Assembly (NCBI GenBank): GCA_026706505.1
Contig: JAPOYQ010000563.1
Span: 10,642-16,914, forward strand
DNA: 6,273 nucleotides
Source of the DNA: Gemmatimonadota bacterium
GTDB taxonomy: Bacteria > Latescibacterota > UBA2968 > UBA8231
Direction: 5' to 3'
The position numbers were made by a program, and so were the translations under genes. Positions within the stretch are counted from its first letter, which is position 1. Each line of letters starts with the position of its first letter. Positions 3,592-6,273 of this stretch are shown piece by piece. The notes below the pieces were generated by a model. The model searched no databases. It saw nothing but the letters and a program-made list of their open reading frames with translations, and was not told the DNA's origin.

Positions 3592-6273
3592 CTAGGCTTT
3601 AGCTGCGATGAGCTGGGCGATGAGGTCGTCGAGGCGGTTGCGGGCTGCCGCTAGACCGGCTGGCGTGAAACGCACAAGACGCTCTTCGTCTAAGTCGGTA
3701 AAGTACAGCGTAGCGCGGTATTCGTCTTGGCCCGGATGGAGGGCCTGTAAGCAGAGGGCGTAAATTTCCAATTGCAGTCGGTAGTATTGTACTGCCTCTT
3801 CTGTGTTCGCGCGATGGCCGGTCTTGTAATCGACTAATTCCCACAGTCCGTCGGCCCCACGTCCTATGTAATCGACTACTCCGTGTACTAAACCGCGCTC
3901 CAGCGAGAGGGTAAAGCGCACTTCAGTGCGGCCCTCCGCATTGGTGAGCCAGCGCGCGGCTAGGGACGATTGGCGACAGCGGTGCAATAGGTCGGTCAAC
4001 TCGCGCTCGAACGGATCGCGATGGGATGCTACGGGTAGGCTAGCGGCGGTGACGAGGTTGGTGGCGAGGGCTGCGGGATCGGCGTCTGGACTGTTGCTCA
4101 GGGCTTCTATACCGGCGTGGGCGAGTTGGCCAAAGAGCATGCCACGGCGGCGGGGCGCATCTACTTGGCCGAGAGGCCACGGCGGCAGGCCCAGCGCGTA
4201 CTGGCGATGGTGCGCGGCTGGATCTGCGGCGAAGAGAACCAACTCGCTGGCCGCAAATTCGGGCCGGTCTTGGGGATCGTCGAGCGACGAGAGGAGGTCC
4301 AGCGTCGGTTCTGCTGGTTGCGTGGGTGCGGCGTCAAGGGTGCGGAAGGCCGGCTCGGCCCGGTGATCGGTACTCGTGGGGGCTGGAAACGCACTGGGGT
4401 CGGTGTGGATGGGCAAGGGGGATGGCACGCCTGCCACCTCTTTGCTGCCTCGGGCGAGATCGTCCTCTGTCAATTCTAAGCTTCCACAAATCCAGCCGAG
4501 ACAGTCCGCAGCCGCGTCGAGGTCGGCGGCAAAGTGCTTGTCGGTAAGCGCGCCGCCGAGCAGCAAGTGGTCGCGGGCGCGGGTGCAAGCCACGTACAGC
4601 AGGCGCTTCTCTTCGGCGCGCTGGCGGCGGCTGGCGTTGCGATTGATGAGGGTGCGGACAAAGGAGGAGATCCTTTTGTAATCCTGCTCGGGATCGAGCG
4701 CGCGCAAGCCGATGCCCTGTTCCGCGTCGATGAGCGCGGGGGCGCTGTTTTGAAAGTTAAATCGCGCGGCTAAGTCGGGTACTACGACGATGGGAAACTC
4801 CAAGCCCTTGGCCGCATGTACGGTCAGGATGTGCAAGGCGTCCGCGTCGAGGATGGCTTCGCCTTCTTGTTCTTCTTCATTAGTCAACAAGTCGAGGCGC
4901 ACCACAAAATCGGCGAGGGGGCCGCGGAACTCGCGGGCGAGATCGAGGAGCTTGTGCACGTTGGCCACGGCCTGCTCTCCGCGCTCGCCATAGCAGAGAA
5001 AGCCCCAAGCCCCAGTGTCTTCTAGGATGGTGTGGAGGAGCTCGACGAGGGGTACGCGGTCGCGCAGCTCGCTCCAATACTGGAATCGGGCGACGGCGTC
5101 CTCGGCGGCCTCTTGGTCCGCAGGGACGAGACGCTGCCGCTGATCCGCGTCCGCGAGATTCTTTGCGAGCCGCCCGCCTTGGGGCGCGGTCAGCGCGTAC
5201 AGCGCGTTGTCCGAAAGGCCGAAGTACGGCGAACGCAACGCGCCCATCAGGGCGATGCCGTCGCCGGAATTGCACAGGACGCGGAGGATATTGGCTAGGT
5301 CGTAGATTTCTTGGCGCTGGTAAAAGCCTCGGCCACCGGCCACTTGGAAGGGGATGCCGCAGGCCCGCAGCGCGTCTTCGTACGCGGAGAGATTGCGGCG
5401 GCGGCGCAGGAGCAAGGCGATATCTCTGGGTTCGGGTGGACGCAAGCCGTCTTGGTCGGCGACTTGCAGGTCGTTGCCTTCCAAAAGGTGACTCAGACGG
5501 CGGGCGACCAATTCGGCTTCGCGCAGCGCGATTTCCGTCGCGTTGCGGTTGACGTCGGGAGGCAAGAGCAACAGCTCGACCGAACCCTCGCTTACATTGG
5601 TGGGGCGGCACCCAACGAGCGGGTCGTAGCCGACTTGAAAAGGCTCGTCTGGAACCTCTTGCATGAACTTGGGAAAGAGCGCGTTGACAAAGGCAACGGG
5701 CTGGGCAAGGGTGCGGAAATTTTCGCCCATGACGAGGGAGCCGAGTCGCTGGGTGGAGGAGGCGTCGAGGATTTCGCCGTCGTCGCAAAAGGGCCGGGAC
5801 TCGCGCTCGTGCGCGGCATTGGCCTCGGCGATGGCGTCGCGCACGCGGGCGAAGACGGTGACGTCGGCTGCGCGGAACGAGTAGATCGACTGCTTGGGAT
5901 CGCCGACGATGAATAGTTTGTCGCCGGCCATTTGCCCGTCCGGCGACGTTAGCGAGCGGATGATTTTCCACTGTAGGGGATCGGTGTCTTGGAATTCATC
6001 GATCAGTGCGAAGCGATAGTGTTGGGCCAAGCGGTGGCGGATGTCCGCGTCGCCGTCGATGAGCTGGTGGGTTTTCTCTAGCAGGTCGTCCATGTCCAGC
6101 ATACTGCCGTTGCCTTTGCTGTTCTCATAGCGCGCATCGACCCTGAAGAAGACGCGCGACAGGGCGGGCAGCACTGCGGCGGCGCGCTCGTCGGCCGCAG
6201 TGAGTTCGAGGCTGAGGAGATCGGCGTGCGGAGCTAGGCAGCGTCCCAAGGCGGGCACGAGTTCGCGGCCGCG
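3592..6273 (-). CDS. addA: AddA/RecB-like UvrD-family helicase with C-terminal nuclease domain (5'-truncated by window)
   Basis: ATP-dependent 3'-5' helicase and exonuclease that resects double-strand ends for RecA loading, normally paired with AddB. The frame is open to the right edge. A GTG at 6258 is only an internal codon, and all residue numbers here count from it. Helicase motifs: LDMDDLL (54-60), Walker B DEFQDTD (87-93), motif III GDPKQSIY (119-126), motif IV ENFR (179-182), SPYFGLSD (343-350), motif V TVHAAKGLEFP (479-489), motif VI LLYVACTRA (553-561). A Pro/Asp-rich linker (about 605-665) leads to a RecB-type PD-(D/E)XK nuclease: His714, Glu779, Asp796 in GVVDY, Asp810-Lys812 in VDYKT, and YYRLQLEIY (825-833). 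All nuclease residues are present, so it looks active. Walker A and the N-terminus, probably about 300 residues, are outside the window. AddA is favoured over RecB because of motif V and the compact nuclease, but a lone UvrD-nuclease of the same superfamily is possible. The symbol is tentative because addB is not visible. Confidence 0.88.
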   Translation of the reverse strand, partial: RGRELVPALGRCLAPHADLLSLELTAADERAAAVLPALSRVFFRVDARYENSKGNGSMLDMDDLLEKTHQLIDGDADIRHRLAQHYRFALIDEFQDTDPLQWKIIRSLTSPDGQMAGDKLFIVGDPKQSIYSFRAADVTVFARVRDAIAEANAAHERESRPFCDDGEILDASSTQRLGSLVMGENFRTLAQPVAFVNALFPKFMQEVPDEPFQVGYDPLVGCRPTNVSEGSVELLLLPPDVNRNATEIALREAELVARRLSHLLEGNDLQVADQDGLRPPEPRDIALLLRRRRNLSAYEDALRACGIPFQVAGGRGFYQRQEIYDLANILRVLCNSGDGIALMGALRSPYFGLSDNALYALTAPQGGRLAKNLADADQRQRLVPADQEAAEDAVARFQYWSELRDRVPLVELLHTILEDTGAWGFLCYGERGEQAVANVHKLLDLAREFRGPLADFVVRLDLLTNEEEQEGEAILDADALHILTVHAAKGLEFPIVVVPDLAARFNFQNSAPALIDAEQGIGLRALDPEQDYKRISSFVRTLINRNASRRQRAEEKRLLYVACTRARDHLLLGGALTDKHFAADLDAAADCLGWICGSLELTEDDLARGSKEVAGVPSPLPIHTDPSAFPAPTSTDHRAEPAFRTLDAAPTQPAEPTLDLLSSLDDPQDRPEFAASELVLFAADPAAHHRQYALGLPPWPLGQVDAPRRRGMLFGQLAHAGIEALSNSPDADPAALATNLVTAASLPVASHRDPFERELTDLLHRCRQSSLAARWLTNAEGRTEVRFTLSLERGLVHGVVDYIGRGADGLWELVDYKTGHRANTEEAVQYYRLQLEIYALCLQALHPGQDEYRATLYFTDLDEERLVRFTPAGLAAARNRLDDLIAQLIAAKA

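Noticed and set aside
5311..5916. A 201-codon plus-strand open frame opposite the helicase gene
   Set aside because: It is antisense to helicase motifs III-IV. Its composition simply mirrors the coding strand.
4880..5971. A 363-codon open frame on the minus strand inside the helicase gene
   Set aside because: It is extremely Arg/Pro/Ala-rich with no motif and overlaps the region coding helicase motifs III to about V in the true frame. It is a shadow of GC-rich codon use.
6264..6273. CGCGGCCGCG palindrome at the right edge
   Set aside because: It is coding sequence in frame with the helicase gene, and short GC palindromes are common at this composition. That it falls at the edge may be chance.
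1..6273. tRNA, rRNA, riboswitch, CRISPR array, transposase, phage or toxin-antitoxin signal
   Set aside because: I looked on both strands and found no spaced direct repeats, cloverleaf, transposase motif or paired small genes that would support any of these.

Overview
The window is a stretch of GC-rich (roughly 60 %) bacterial chromosome, read by eye only. It carries four protein-coding genes and no RNA gene, insertion sequence, CRISPR array or phage gene that I can support. Three genes lie on the minus strand: a truncated AddA/RecB-type helicase-nuclease at the right, a complete glucose-6-phosphate isomerase in the middle, and a decarboxylating 6-phosphogluconate dehydrogenase running to the left edge. 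One small unrecognised gene lies on the plus strand between the helicase and the isomerase. The taxon cannot be fixed. The isomerase is of the type usually found as the C-terminal half of fused transaldolase/Pgi proteins, which points away from enterobacteria and bacilli.

Layout, left to right. Bases 1-70 no longer resemble the end of a 6-phosphogluconate dehydrogenase. They hold two back-to-back perfect inverted repeats and, in another frame, a short peptide resembling the start of a radical-SAM domain. Bases 71-1510 (minus) are gnd, near-complete and with all catalytic residues. Bases 1507-3201 (minus) are pgi, whose TGA stop overlaps the gnd ATG as ATGA, so the two are very likely one translationally coupled unit. 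Bases 3202-3301 form a divergent intergenic region. Bases 3302-3535 (plus) encode a 77-residue protein of unknown function. Bases 3536-3591 are a short convergent spacer. Bases 3592-6273 (minus) are the C-terminal 893 codons of an AddA-like protein whose N-terminus lies beyond the right edge.

Function. Pgi interconverts glucose-6-phosphate and fructose-6-phosphate, and Gnd converts 6-phosphogluconate to ribulose-5-phosphate with NADPH formation. Together they sit at the junction of glycolysis and the oxidative pentose phosphate pathway. The AddA-like protein belongs to double-strand-break processing and has no evident link to the sugar genes. I did not find a convincing new system here. The points most worth checking are the abnormal gnd 3' end at the left edge and the orphan 77-residue gene.
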